From the NCBI GenBank assembly GCA_007126035.1, contig SLCC01000085.1, forward strand, positions 1 to 33,715: a stretch of 33,715 nucleotides of DNA, written 5' to 3'. The first letter of the stretch is position 1, and each line of letters starts with the position of its first letter. This DNA is from Gemmatimonadota bacterium (GTDB taxonomy: Bacteria > Gemmatimonadota > Gemmatimonadetes > Longimicrobiales > RSA9). Under the pieces are notes generated by a model, which saw only the letters and a program-made list of their open reading frames with translations, was not told where the DNA came from and did no database searches. Positions 7,039 to 16,000 of the stretch are shown one piece after another. The position numbers were made by a program, and so were the translations under genes.

Positions 7039-7125
7039 GGGCGTCCTCGACAGTAGGGCGCCGCACGGTGCCAGGTCCGTGCCGCCGGGGATGGCGGTGA
7101 GGCAAGACGGCGAACTTCGCCCGGG

Positions 7126-9480
7126 TCAGGGGGCGAGCGGGAAGATGAAGGGCAGTATCAGGACCACTATCAGCAGCACCAGCACGGTTAGTGGCACGCC
7201 GAGCCGCAGGTAGTCGGAATAGCGGTAGCCACCGGGTCCCATGACCAGAATGTTCACCGGATGTGACACCGGACTCGAGAGGCTGGCCGCCGACAGCGCC
7301 ACGCCCATCAGTAGCGAGTGGGGCGAGAGCCCCAGGTCGGCGGCTGTGGTCAGGGCTATGGGCGCCATGATGACTATGACGGCAGAGGAAGGGATCATCT
7401 GGACCGCAAGCGCGGTTATGAGGCAGAGCCCGGCCAGAACACCTCGCGGGCCCAGCTCGGCCGTCATGCCCAGGACTCCGTCCGAGATCAGCCGGGCCCC
7501 GCCGGACTGCTCCAGCGCGGTGCCCAGGGGGAGCATCCCGGCTATCAGGATGATGGACGGCCATTCGACCGCCCGGTAGGCCTCCTCGGGCTGGAGACAA
7601 CGCGACAGCACCATGGCGACGGCGCCCATTATCACGGCTACAGCGATGGGTATGAAGCCGAGAAGCACGGGCAGCAGCATCGCGGTCAGTATGGCCACCG
7701 ACACGGGTGCCTTGGCGGTGAGGGGCGGCTCCTGCACCGACTCGGTCAGCCCCAGGAAATTCGGCTCCCGGCCCAGCATCTTCAGACGATCCCGCGGGCC
7801 GAAGACGAGCAGGCCATCACCGAACTTCAGGGGCATGTCTCGCAGGTTGGATCGGTAGGACCTGTCACCGCGCCAGACCGCCACCACGCTGACCCCGTAC
7901 TTCTCCCGGAACCCGATCTCACGGGGTGTCCTGTCCACCAAGGTGGAGCGAGGCGCCAGGACCACCTCGAGCAGGCCAACCCGCTCGGACTCCAGCAGCT
8001 TCAGCGGCGCCTGACCCCGATCGATCTTCAGCCGCCGCAGGCCCCGGAGGATTTCCAGGTCAGCGGGGTGCGTCTTGATCAACAGGACGTCGTCGGCGTG
8101 AAAGACCTCGTCCGGGTCGGGGAGCAGGGCTGTCTTACCGTGGCGGATGATGGCCAGCACCGTGATTCCTGCCGCGTCTCCCACCCGTAGCTCCGCCAGG
8201 CTCCGCCCCACGAGCAGCGAGCGCTCCGTGACCCGAACGCTCAAAAGCCTCTCCTCGAGACGGAACCGGTGGAAGGCTTCGCCGGGACCGATTGGGCGCA
8301 CCTCATCGAACGACGGGGACGCTTGGAGGCCTTCAAGCTCCGCTGGGTGCCCCTGCAACAGGAGCACGTCGCCGGACCTGAGCGGGATCCGCTCCAGGTG
8401 GGTGCGCCGGACCGTGCCATCCCGCTCCAGCGCCAGCACGATGGCGCCATAGCGCTGACGGAACTCGAGCTGGAGCAGCGTGCTGCCCGCCAGCTCCGAA
8501 TCCGGAGCGATCCGGGCCTCCACCAGGCCCACATCTTCCGAGACCAGTCGCTCCGCCGCCGCCTTCTCCTCCTCGATGGCCAGATGCCGGCGGTTACGGA
8601 ACTCGTTGAGGAGGTCGGGCTGGCCCTGGACCACGAGGCGATCCCCTGCCTGCAGCACCGTGTCAGGAGACGGGGCCAGAGAGGTCTGCCCCTCCCGCAG
8701 GACCGCCAGCACGTGCAGACCCAGGGCGGAGCCCAGACGACTCTCGGCCAGCAGCTTACCCGCCAGAGGAGAGCGGGACGGGATCCGCACCGTGAACACG
8801 CGCTCGTGAAGATTGAAGGCCTTCACCAGGTCAGCGTCCGCGTTCCTGCCCACATCGCCCCGGGGGTCCCTGCTCGGCAGGACACGGATACCGATCAGCG
8901 CCACGAAAGCCACCCCCGACAGCAGGATCAGCGCGCCCGGCGGCGTGAAGTCCAGCAGCCGGAACGGGGCCAGGCCCCACTCGCTCAACGCCTCGCTGGC
9001 AAGGATGTTCGGCGGCGTGCCGATCAGGGTGGTCAGCCCACCCATGAGAGAGCCCAACGCCAGCGGCATCAGCAGTTTGGACGGCGCCCGCTCGGTCCGG
9101 CGGGCGATGTCCATGACCACCGGCAGCAGCATGGCGGCCACGCCGATGTTGTTCATCACCGAAGAGAGCACACCCGCCGTGAGCATGATCCCCACCACCA
9201 AAGGCGTCTCCCGCACGCCGACGACGCGCAGGAGATGCCGGCCCAACAGGCTGGCGACGCCGGTCCGGGCCAGCGCCGCGCTGATGACGAACATCCCGCC
9301 CACGGTGATGACCGCTGAGCTGCTGAACCCAGCGAAGGCCTGGGCAGGCGTGAGTATCCCCGTCACCGCCAGCAGCACCAGCACAAGGAGGGCGGTGATG
9401 TCCATTCGCAGAAGGCCCGTCACGAAGAGGGTGACGGCGCCGACGAGAATGGCGAAGACCAGGATGATTTCCGGGCTCAT
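7126..9480 (-). CDS. SLC13/DASS-type permease with four TrkA_C (RCK_C) domains
   Basis: The 784-residue protein starts at ATG 9480 (MSPEIILVFAIL); a GTG 21 bases upstream is possible, and neither has a clear ribosome site. The N-terminal half has membrane helices with SVMNNIGVAAMLLPV (about 107-121) and LIGTPPNILASEAL (about 152-165), typical of the ArsB/NhaD/SLC13 group. Residues about 225-570 form a large cytoplasmic insert with four TrkA_C-like units near 225-295, 315-385, 412-483 and 498-570. Each runs from a variable beta strand to a 'GD-x-L-L-V/L-x-G' ending (GDRLVVQG, GDVLLLQG, DDVLLIKT, GDGLLVFG). The C-terminal half has further helices with MIPSSAVIVIMAPIAL. The family moves anions such as sulfate or dicarboxylates with Na+. 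Homologues I know often have two TrkA_C units, so four is on the high side. TrkA_C domains usually bind ligands that gate transport. Confidence 0.9.
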   Translation of the reverse strand: MSPEIILVFAILVGAVTLFVTGLLRMDITALLVLVLLAVTGILTPAQAFAGFSSSAVITVGGMFVISAALARTGVASLLGRHLLRVVGVRETPLVVGIMLTAGVLSSVMNNIGVAAMLLPVVMDIARRTERAPSKLLMPLALGSLMGGLTTLIGTPPNILASEALSEWGLAPFRLLDFTPPGALILLSGVAFVALIGIRVLPSRDPRGDVGRNADADLVKAFNLHERVFTVRIPSRSPLAGKLLAESRLGSALGLHVLAVLREGQTSLAPSPDTVLQAGDRLVVQGQPDLLNEFRNRRHLAIEEEKAAAERLVSEDVGLVEARIAPDSELAGSTLLQLEFRQRYGAIVLALERDGTVRRTHLERIPLRSGDVLLLQGHPAELEGLQASPSFDEVRPIGPGEAFHRFRLEERLLSVRVTERSLLVGRSLAELRVGDAAGITVLAIIRHGKTALLPDPDEVFHADDVLLIKTHPADLEILRGLRRLKIDRGQAPLKLLESERVGLLEVVLAPRSTLVDRTPREIGFREKYGVSVVAVWRGDRSYRSNLRDMPLKFGDGLLVFGPRDRLKMLGREPNFLGLTESVQEPPLTAKAPVSVAILTAMLLPVLLGFIPIAVAVIMGAVAMVLSRCLQPEEAYRAVEWPSIILIAGMLPLGTALEQSGGARLISDGVLGMTAELGPRGVLAGLCLITALAVQMIPSSAVIVIMAPIALTTAADLGLSPHSLLMGVALSAASLSSPVSHPVNILVMGPGGYRYSDYLRLGVPLTVLVLLIVVLILPFIFPLAP

Positions 9481-9560
9481 GAGATGAGCGGGCACGAGCA
9501 CAGGCGGTGCCAGGTCGAAGCTGCTTCAATCGGAGCTGTAGCCCCGATCATCTGCGTCCG

Positions 9561-10664
9561 TCAGTTCCCCAGCGGACAGACCGTGACCAGCACGTCGGCC
9601 ACGTCCATGAACTGGTCGTGCGTGACGCGGCGTCCATCGCCGGGCACCGTCTTGTGGGCCACGACCAGGTCCAGCGCCGGGACCACCAGCAGGTGCTGGC
9701 CGACGGCGCCCAGCCCCACGTAGGCGCCATCGAAGGCCGGGGGCTGGCCGTCCTCGTCGAAGATCCACCAGAGGTAGCCATAGCCGAGCCTGCCAGCGCG
9801 CCTGCGCTCCGGGTTCATCTCCGCCCGGGGCGTCCACAGGTAGACGCTCTCACGGACCCAGTCCCTGGGGATGATCTGCTCACCGTTCCAGGCACCTTCC
9901 CGCAGCATCAGGTACCCCACGCGGGCCATGTCGCGGGTGGAGAGGTGCATGTGGTAGGCGGGATGTATGGATCGCGTCAGGTCGCCGCTCTTCTGATGCC
10001 GCTCCCGGTCGAAGTCCCGCATGCCGAGGGGTATGGCCAGGTCCGTCTCCAGGGCGTCGAAGATGTTCCGCCCCGTGGTCATCTCGAAGGCTGTGCCCAG
10101 GGCGTTGAAGTCCCAGTTGCTGTACAGGTAGTACGTGCCCGGCGCCTGGGACCCCCGCTCCGGGGCGTAGGCCAGGTCGTCGCCGGCGTTGGACGCGGGC
10201 AGATACACGCCGGAGCGCGCTTGTAGGAGGTGCCGGATCGTGGCCTGCCGCTCGGTCTCGAGCAGCGGCGTGTGGTCGGTGATGCCCACGTCGCCGATGG
10301 TCCGATCCAGGTCCACCGTGCCGTCGGCCACATAGTTGCCGAACAGCATTGCCAGTATGCTCTTCCGCACCGAGGCCAGGTAGCTGACCACCTCGAGGTC
10401 TCCGTATTCGAACAGCACCCGGCCACCCGCTACCACCATCATTCCGCTGCTGGACAGCTCCTCGAGCTGGGCGCGCACGTCGTCCAGGCAGTCGCTCGAC
10501 CAGCCGACGGTCTCCGCTACGGCTATCCGCTCCCAGACGGTGTCGGGGTATACTGCGGTCGGGACGGGCGCGGGCGCCTCCGTCGGCATACAGCCACCGA
10601 GCACGCCGACCAGGAGCAGGACTGAGATTGCGATGGGCACAGGACGGGACGACGGGACTTTCAT
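9561..10664 (-). CDS. Serine hydrolase lipoprotein, beta-lactamase/penicillin-binding class C fold
   Basis: The 367-residue protein has a lipoprotein signal ending LGGC (Cys25). The class C beta-lactamase-fold motifs are present: S-V-R-K (Ser98/Lys101) as the S-x-x-K nucleophile, and Y-S-N (Tyr181-Asn183). A later Gly-rich GLGAVGQH stands where an H/K-[ST]-G motif is usual. RHLLQARSGV precedes the Tyr motif, as in esterase EstB and D-amino-peptidase relatives. Such proteins act on amide or ester bonds in the periplasm; genuine beta-lactamase activity cannot be inferred. It stands alone on the minus strand, ending 80 bases before the SLC13 start. The upstream intergenic region 10665-10989 contains the second repeat copy. 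Confidence 0.88.
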   Translation of the reverse strand: MKVPSSRPVPIAISVLLLVGVLGGCMPTEAPAPVPTAVYPDTVWERIAVAETVGWSSDCLDDVRAQLEELSSSGMMVVAGGRVLFEYGDLEVVSYLASVRKSILAMLFGNYVADGTVDLDRTIGDVGITDHTPLLETERQATIRHLLQARSGVYLPASNAGDDLAYAPERGSQAPGTYYLYSNWDFNALGTAFEMTTGRNIFDALETDLAIPLGMRDFDRERHQKSGDLTRSIHPAYHMHLSTRDMARVGYLMLREGAWNGEQIIPRDWVRESVYLWTPRAEMNPERRRAGRLGYGYLWWIFDEDGQPPAFDGAYVGLGAVGQHLLVVPALDLVVAHKTVPGDGRRVTHDQFMDVADVLVTVCPLGN

Positions 10665-10793
10665 GTCACCTCATTGAGCGATCCGCTCGCTGCGTTGGCT
10701 ATTATCCAGATCGGGTACAAACTGGCAGGTGACCGGATCGGGCGCCAGGGCGATCAGTACCGTCCAATCAGCCGAGGCATCGACCCGTGCCCA

Positions 10794-10840
10794 CTCCGTC
10801 TGCTCCGGCTCTTCCGAGCATTCCGAGTCGAAGCTGTTCG
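10794..10840 (+). repeat. Second, dispersed copy of the 9-mer array
   Basis: The plus strand reads CTCCGTCTG, CTCCGGCTC, TTCCGAGCA and TTCCGAGTC, then GAAGCTGTTCG. Aligned with the minus strand of 4307-4262, I count 37 identities over 46 bases with one gap. The copy lacks the flanking 7-mers seen at 4194-4355. It lies 150 bases before the M16 protease start in the 325-base gap 10665-10989, which otherwise shows no gene. Confidence 0.7.
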
Positions 10841-10989
10841 GCCCTTCCCGGCCCGGCGGAATGCATCTATCTTGGTTTCCGCATCACGTACGGTGGTCGG
10901 GTCAACTGCCCAACCCGATCAACCCCGCCCCTGCCAGCCACGTGATTTCGGCTGAGCACCTCAGGACAGACGGAGACACGGGACCTATC

Positions 10990-13818
10990 ATGAGACGTCA
11001 ACTACGAGGCGCAACTCTGGCGGCGCTGGCGCTGCTCCTTCCGGTACAGGCAGCATGGGGCCAGGCCTCCCAGCCGGGCCCCGATACGCCGCTGCCCCTG
11101 GACCCGCGGGTCACGGTGGGCAACCTGGAGAACGGCCTCCGCTACTACGTCCGGGCAAACCAGCGGCCGGAGAACAGGGCCGAGTTGAGGCTGGTGGTCA
11201 ACGCGGGCTCGGTCCTGGAGGCCGAGCACGAGCGAGGGCTGGCCCACTACGTGGAGCACATGGCGTTCAACGGGACGAAGAACTTCGAGCGCCAGGCACT
11301 GGTGGAGTACCTGGAGTCCATCGGCATGCGGTTCGGTCCGGACCTGAACGCGTATACCAGCTTCGACGAGACCGTCTACATGCTCACCATCCCGTTGGAC
11401 GATCCGGAGGTGGTGACCACGGCCTTCCAGATCCTCGGGGACTGGGCCACGAACCTGCTCTTCGACCCTGAAGACGTGGAGAAGGAGCGCGGGGTGATCA
11501 TCGAGGAATGGCGCGTAGGGCGGGGCGCCCAGGCGCGCATCATGGATCAGCAGATCCCCGTTCTGCTCCAGGGCTCCCGCTACGCGGAGCGACTGCCCAT
11601 CGGGGTGCTGGAGACCATCGAGGCGGCGACCCCCGAGATCCTCCGTGCCTTCTACGAGCGCTGGTACCGTCCGGACCAGATGGCGGTGATCGCGGTGGGA
11701 GACTTCGATCCGGCAGCCATAAAGGCGCTGATCCGCGAGCACTTCTCGGGCATCCCGATGCCCGCGGAGGTGATCGAGCGACCGCAGTACGAGGTGCCGC
11801 ATCACGACCATACCCTGTTCCACGCGGCAACCGACCCGGAGATGCCGGTCACGCGGATCGAGGTACTGCACAAGCAGCCGCCCAGGCAACCTACGAACCT
11901 GATCGAGTACCGCCAGTCGCTGATCGAGCGGGCGTTCTCCGGCATACTGAACGAGAGGTTCCGGGAGATCACGCAGAACCCGAACCCCCCTTTCCTCCAG
12001 GCCATCTCCAGCCGCGGCGGGTTCGTCCACTCCGCTGACGCCTTCATGCTGCTGGCGATCGTGGCGGACGGCGGCGGCGAGCGAGGTCTGGAAGCGCTGA
12101 TGACGGAGGCGGAACGGGTCGCCCGCCACGGCTTCACGACGGGCGAACTGGACCGCTTCAGGCTGAACCTGCTCCGATCGCTGGAACGAGCCCACGCCGA
12201 ACGGGAGCGGACGAACTCGGCGGCATTCGCCAATACGTACGTCCAGCATTTCCTCCGGGGCAGCCCTGCCCCGGGCATCGAGTTCGAGTACCAGCTCGCC
12301 CAGGCCCTGCTGCCCACCATCACACTGGCGGAGGTGGATCGCCTGGCCCGTGAGTGGATCACCGAGGAGAACCGCGTGGTGCTGGTGAGCGGTCCGGAGA
12401 AGGAAGGCGCCACCCTGCCTACCGGGGCCCAGTTGCGCGCGGTGATGTCGGGGGTGCAGACGGCGAGCATCGATCCCTACGAGGACGCAACCAGCGACGA
12501 GCCTCTGCTGGCGGAGGTGCCCGCGCCCGGCCGCGTGGTGGGAGTGGAGCGTCACGAGGTGGTGGATGTGATCGAATGGCGCCTGGACAATGGCGTGCGG
12601 GTCCTGCTCAAGACCACCGACTTCCGGGACGACGAGATAGTGATGCGGGCCTACAGCCCCGGCGGACTCTCCACCGCCCCGGAGGAGCATCATCTGTCGG
12701 CCAGCTTCGCGGCGCAGATGGTACAAGCCAGCGGGGTCGGCAGCTTCAGCGCGGTGAACCTCCAGCGGGCCCTGGCGGGGCGGGCCGCGAACGTAACGCC
12801 GTTCATCGATGGGTTCGAGCAAGGCTTCGCAGGCAACTCGTCCAACGCCGACCTGGAGACGCTGTTCCAGCTCGTCCACCTCTATTTCACGGCTCCACGG
12901 TACGACGAGGGCCCGGTTGCCTCGCTGGTGGAAAGACAGCGCTCGCTACTGGCGAACAGGAGTCTGGACCCCATGTCCGCATTCGCGGATACTCTCCAGT
13001 TGACGCTCTCGCAACATCACCCGAGGTTCCGACCGCCCACAGCTGACCAACTGGACGAGCTGGACGTAGAGTACGCCCACGCCTTCTACCGGTCCCGCTT
13101 CGAGGATGCCAGCGACTTCACCTTCGTATTCGTCGGGAACCTGGATCTCGAGGCTCTCGAGCCGTTGGTCCTGACGTACCTGGCCACGCTGCCCTCTACG
13201 GGCCGGGCCGACAGCTGGCGAGATACCGGGGTGCGCCGACCGGCGGGCGTGATCGAGCGCGTGGTCAGACAGGGACTGGAGCCTCGGTCCATCACCAGCA
13301 TAGTCTTCTCCGGCCCCTTCGAGCCGAGCCTGGAGACGAGCTACGCCCTCAGCTCCCTGGCCAGCGTTCTCCGGATCCGGCTGCGGGAGGTCCTGCGCGA
13401 GGGCATGGGCGGAACGTACGGAGTCCAGGTCAGCGCCAACTCCGGCCGCAGACCCACTCACGGCTACACCGTCAACGTAACCTTCGGCACGGACCCCGAC
13501 CGTCTGGAAGACCTGGTCTCGGCGGTATTCGAGCAGATCGAGGAGATCAAGACGAACGGTCCCCGGGATCAGGACCTGATACGTGTCAGGGAGATCCAGC
13601 GGAGGGAGCGGGAGACCAACCTGCGCCAGAACGGGTTCTGGGTCGGCCAACTGGTGGGTTACGATCGGGACGGCCTGGACTTCGCCGATATCCTGACGTA
13701 CGACCAGCGCGTCGACAGCCTGTCGGCGGACCTGATACGGGACGCCGCGCGGCAATGGCTACGCACCGACAACTACGTCCGGGTATCCCTGCTGCCGGCA
13801 GAGGCCAGCGGGAACTGA
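10990..13818 (+). CDS. M16-family zinc metalloprotease (two-domain, secreted)
   Basis: I use ATG 10990 because it begins a clean signal peptide (MRRQLRGATLAALALLLPVQ then AAWGQA); longer frames upstream run through the repeat. The 942-residue product has the inverted zinc motif H-x-x-E-H at residues 86-90 (HYVEH) and the third ligand in EKERG (Glu166). The peptidase half covers about residues 37-510. A second M16 half without the zinc motif runs to the end, as in pitrilysin/PqqL-type enzymes, where the two halves clamp the substrate. GGTYGVQVSANSGRRPTHGY is the typical C-domain substrate-binding strand. The length is normal for the family. It is likely periplasmic and degrades oligopeptides or misfolded proteins. 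A hairpin at 13840-13864 may end the transcript. Confidence 0.92.
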   Translation: MRRQLRGATLAALALLLPVQAAWGQASQPGPDTPLPLDPRVTVGNLENGLRYYVRANQRPENRAELRLVVNAGSVLEAEHERGLAHYVEHMAFNGTKNFERQALVEYLESIGMRFGPDLNAYTSFDETVYMLTIPLDDPEVVTTAFQILGDWATNLLFDPEDVEKERGVIIEEWRVGRGAQARIMDQQIPVLLQGSRYAERLPIGVLETIEAATPEILRAFYERWYRPDQMAVIAVGDFDPAAIKALIREHFSGIPMPAEVIERPQYEVPHHDHTLFHAATDPEMPVTRIEVLHKQPPRQPTNLIEYRQSLIERAFSGILNERFREITQNPNPPFLQAISSRGGFVHSADAFMLLAIVADGGGERGLEALMTEAERVARHGFTTGELDRFRLNLLRSLERAHAERERTNSAAFANTYVQHFLRGSPAPGIEFEYQLAQALLPTITLAEVDRLAREWITEENRVVLVSGPEKEGATLPTGAQLRAVMSGVQTASIDPYEDATSDEPLLAEVPAPGRVVGVERHEVVDVIEWRLDNGVRVLLKTTDFRDDEIVMRAYSPGGLSTAPEEHHLSASFAAQMVQASGVGSFSAVNLQRALAGRAANVTPFIDGFEQGFAGNSSNADLETLFQLVHLYFTAPRYDEGPVASLVERQRSLLANRSLDPMSAFADTLQLTLSQHHPRFRPPTADQLDELDVEYAHAFYRSRFEDASDFTFVFVGNLDLEALEPLVLTYLATLPSTGRADSWRDTGVRRPAGVIERVVRQGLEPRSITSIVFSGPFEPSLETSYALSSLASVLRIRLREVLREGMGGTYGVQVSANSGRRPTHGYTVNVTFGTDPDRLEDLVSAVFEQIEEIKTNGPRDQDLIRVREIQRRERETNLRQNGFWVGQLVGYDRDGLDFADILTYDQRVDSLSADLIRDAARQWLRTDNYVRVSLLPAEASGN

Positions 13819-13839
13819 TTCGTCCTGGCACGCGGGGAC

Positions 13840-13864
13840 GGCCGGCGCTACGCGCAAGCCGGCC
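13840..13864. terminator. 7-bp hairpin between convergent genes
   Basis: GGCCGGC (13840-13846) and GCCGGCC (13858-13864) are perfectly complementary, with an 11-base loop. The hairpin lies 21 bases after the M16 protease stop and 47 bases before the end of the convergent MRJP-like gene. There is no T-run; termination is inferred from position only. Confidence 0.4.
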
Positions 13865-13911
13865 AACTCCGCGTGCTCGGATCCGATCGGCCCGTGACCG
13901 TGCTCGTCACC

Positions 13912-15057
13912 TCAGTGCCCCGGATGCGCGCCGGGACCGGGGCGGAAGCGGACCACATGGTAGGGCGCATGCCCGCTGACAGTCGAGGGCGGTCGGCCCA
14001 TGTACAGGTGGATGGCTGAGCAGGTCAGGTACAGCCAGCCGTCAGGCCCGAAGCTAAACCCGTCGGGCCAGCGCAAGAGGCGAGCATCCCGGACAAGGGT
14101 CTCGAGGCGTCGGTCCGGGCCGAGCCGGGCCACGGCGGAATGCTCGACGTCGGTGATGTAGATATTGCCGTCGTCGTCTGTGGTGATCCCGTCGGACATG
14201 GTCTTGTCCGCATACACCTGCACCAGAGAACCGAGCTCCCTGGCTGTCAGTTCGGGATCCAGCAAGTCGGACAGCCGGAGCCGGTACATGGCGCGGTCGG
14301 TGACGGGTGCGAAGTAGAGCCACTCGCCCGCCCGGTCCAGCGCGATGGAGTCCACGCCGGGTCGCACGCTGATCAGGCCCAGGATCTCGACCTTGCGACC
14401 CTCGACACGGGGCGTGTAGTACTCGGGCACGACGGAGAAGTGGCCGTCCAGCAGGCGCCGGCTGTGGCGCTCGACTGAGTCGTACACGATCAGGGCGGGC
14501 TTGCGGGCGAAGAACCCATCGTCGGAGATGATGACGTGCCGGCCGTCGTGGCTGATCTGGAGGTCGTTCAGGTGGGACCCGAGCCCGACCACCGAGCGAG
14601 GGAACGTGTACTCATGGACCAGGGCCCTGGAATCCAGATCGAAAGCCAGGACCCGCCCAGGCCGGAGCCCGTGGGTCCCGTTGTCCAGCGCCCACAGTCG
14701 GTTCTGACGATCTATCCTGATCCCGAGCACGTTGTCGAAAGCATCCGGGTCGGGGCCTCGCCGCTGGAAGCTATAGTCGGGGAACGGGACCACCGCCCCG
14801 TCGACGAGCTCCGCCACGTTGATGGACGGCCAGCTCTCGGGATGCAGGGAGAGGAAGACGCGGCCCTGGGCGCTGACGGCGATGTTGCCGGGCGGCTGCT
14901 CCAGCTCGGCGACGACGTCGAGGTCGTCGGCGGAGAGGCGCGGCGGCGTGCTGCGGTCCGGGAAGTTGTACCCGCCACCATAGCGGTGCCTGAGGCTAGC
15001 GGCGGCGAGGGCGATCGGTGCGACGATCAGCGCGGCGAGACGTAGTGCGCGAGCCAT
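13912..15057 (-). CDS. MRJP/yellow-like beta-propeller protein (SMP-30-like fold)
   Basis: The 381-residue protein has an N-terminal hydrophobic signal segment (about residues 4-21). Its body has recurrent propeller strands of the type 'G-x-L/V-[YW]-x-[AT]-D': NRLWALDNGTHG (about 120), HVIISDDGFF, GEWLYFAPVTDRAMYRL, and SDGITTDDDGNIYITDVEHS (about 290-310). The last block is the signature I associate with the major royal jelly protein/yellow family, which is six-bladed. Bacterial members are often annotated as gluconolactonase or dopachrome-tautomerase-like, with no secure activity. GGAAGG lies upstream of ATG 15057. It is divergent from the PAP2 gene across a 149-base region that includes a short palindrome. 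Confidence 0.8.
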   Translation of the reverse strand: MARALRLAALIVAPIALAAASLRHRYGGGYNFPDRSTPPRLSADDLDVVAELEQPPGNIAVSAQGRVFLSLHPESWPSINVAELVDGAVVPFPDYSFQRRGPDPDAFDNVLGIRIDRQNRLWALDNGTHGLRPGRVLAFDLDSRALVHEYTFPRSVVGLGSHLNDLQISHDGRHVIISDDGFFARKPALIVYDSVERHSRRLLDGHFSVVPEYYTPRVEGRKVEILGLISVRPGVDSIALDRAGEWLYFAPVTDRAMYRLRLSDLLDPELTARELGSLVQVYADKTMSDGITTDDDGNIYITDVEHSAVARLGPDRRLETLVRDARLLRWPDGFSFGPDGWLYLTCSAIHLYMGRPPSTVSGHAPYHVVRFRPGPGAHPGH

Positions 15058-15121
15058 GGGCGGTCACCTTCCGGGCCAGGCGGTATCGTTGGGTCCGAGA
15101 AAGGGCAATTGTCGTAGCCTG

Positions 15122-15139
15122 GTGGCGCATGCACGCCAC
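15122..15139. promoter_or_regulatory. Short inverted repeat in a divergent intergenic region
   Basis: GTGGCG (15122-15127) and CGCCAC (15134-15139) flank a CATGCA centre. It lies midway between the divergent MRJP-like and PAP2 genes, so it could be a shared operator. Six-base arms in GC-rich DNA are common, and I hold this lightly. Confidence 0.25.
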
Positions 15140-15206
15140 ATGCCGAAGCGGGCCGGACCGGATCTTGCCCGCCCGGCGGCCGGATTACCAGCAGCCGGGA
15201 CCGACC

Positions 15207-15959
15207 ATGCGACGCATTGGCCTGACCAGCCTCATCATCGTCACCACCTTCTCCCTGGCCGGAGCGGATCAGGGCCAGGCCCAGCAGCTCAGCCCCTCGG
15301 ACCGTGCCTTCTGGGTGGCATCGGGTGCGGCCTTCGCCGGTGGCTGGCTCCTGGACGAAGAACTTCGCCGGGAGCCGCCCGCCCAGCGCGCGGGGACGCC
15401 CGGGCGTCTGGCACTCATCGGGGACGAGATCGCGGTGCGCCGGAATGTGGTACCGGCTCTATTCACCGCGATAGTCATCGCGGAGCTCATGGAGTGGCCT
15501 GCTGATTCGGAGAGGTTCGTGCGCCTCTCCGCCGGCGTGGCCGCCTCGCAGTTCGCTACGAGCCTCGTCAAGATGGGGCTCGGACGAGGGCGGCCTCGCA
15601 CAGCAGGAGAGCCCCTGACGTTCCGGCCGCTCACCAACGACAACGAGTGGCAGTCGCTGCCCTCAGGCCACGCGTCCTCCGCCTTCTCCATCGCGGCGGG
15701 ACTGGCCGCCGAATTCGACCTGCCCCTCCCCGCCGAAGCCCTGGCCTACGCCCTCGCTACCCTATCAGCCTGGTCACGCGTCTACGACGACGCCCACTGG
15801 ACCAGCGACGTGGTGGCAGGAGCGGTGCTGGGCATAGCCGGCGCGCGGACCACCGTGCGCTGGCTACAGCGCCGGTCGGAGTCTGACGAAGGGGCGGCGG
15901 CAGGCGAGGGCGGAGGCGGAGGCGTGCCTGTCGTGCTGTTGCGGGTCCGACTACCATAG
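15207..15959 (+). CDS. PAP2-family lipid/acid phosphatase, secreted
   Basis: The 250-residue protein starts at ATG 15207 with a GGGA site and a signal peptide to about residue 25. The three phosphatase motifs are complete: K-x6-RP (Lys122 to Pro130), PSGH (residues 152-155), and SR-x5-H (Ser190-Arg191, His197), followed by SDVVAG with Asp201. These form the vanadate-type phosphatase site, acting on phosphatidate, undecaprenyl-diphosphate or similar lipid phosphates. Hydrophobic segments lie around 36-50, 84-95 and 110-120, so it may be membrane-associated with a periplasmic active site. The C-terminus has a Gly/Glu-rich stretch (GAAAGEGGGGG). It ends 41 bases before the convergent NagB/PIG-L gene. 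Confidence 0.9.
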   Translation: MRRIGLTSLIIVTTFSLAGADQGQAQQLSPSDRAFWVASGAAFAGGWLLDEELRREPPAQRAGTPGRLALIGDEIAVRRNVVPALFTAIVIAELMEWPADSERFVRLSAGVAASQFATSLVKMGLGRGRPRTAGEPLTFRPLTNDNEWQSLPSGHASSAFSIAAGLAAEFDLPLPAEALAYALATLSAWSRVYDDAHWTSDVVAGAVLGIAGARTTVRWLQRRSESDEGAAAGEGGGGGVPVVLLRVRLP

Positions 15960-16000
15960 CACGGCCGGGTCGCGGACTGTGCCGGCAGGGCACGGCTGCC

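Noticed and set aside
9561-10664. True beta-lactamase giving drug resistance
   Set aside because: S-x-x-K and Y-S-N occur widely in esterases and peptidases; the third motif is not a normal K-T-G or H-x-G, so resistance cannot be inferred.
11002-12879. Long open frame antisense to the M16 protease (625 codons)
   Set aside because: It is a shadow of a GC-rich gene: no ribosome site, no domain, His/Arg/Leu-rich low-complexity product.
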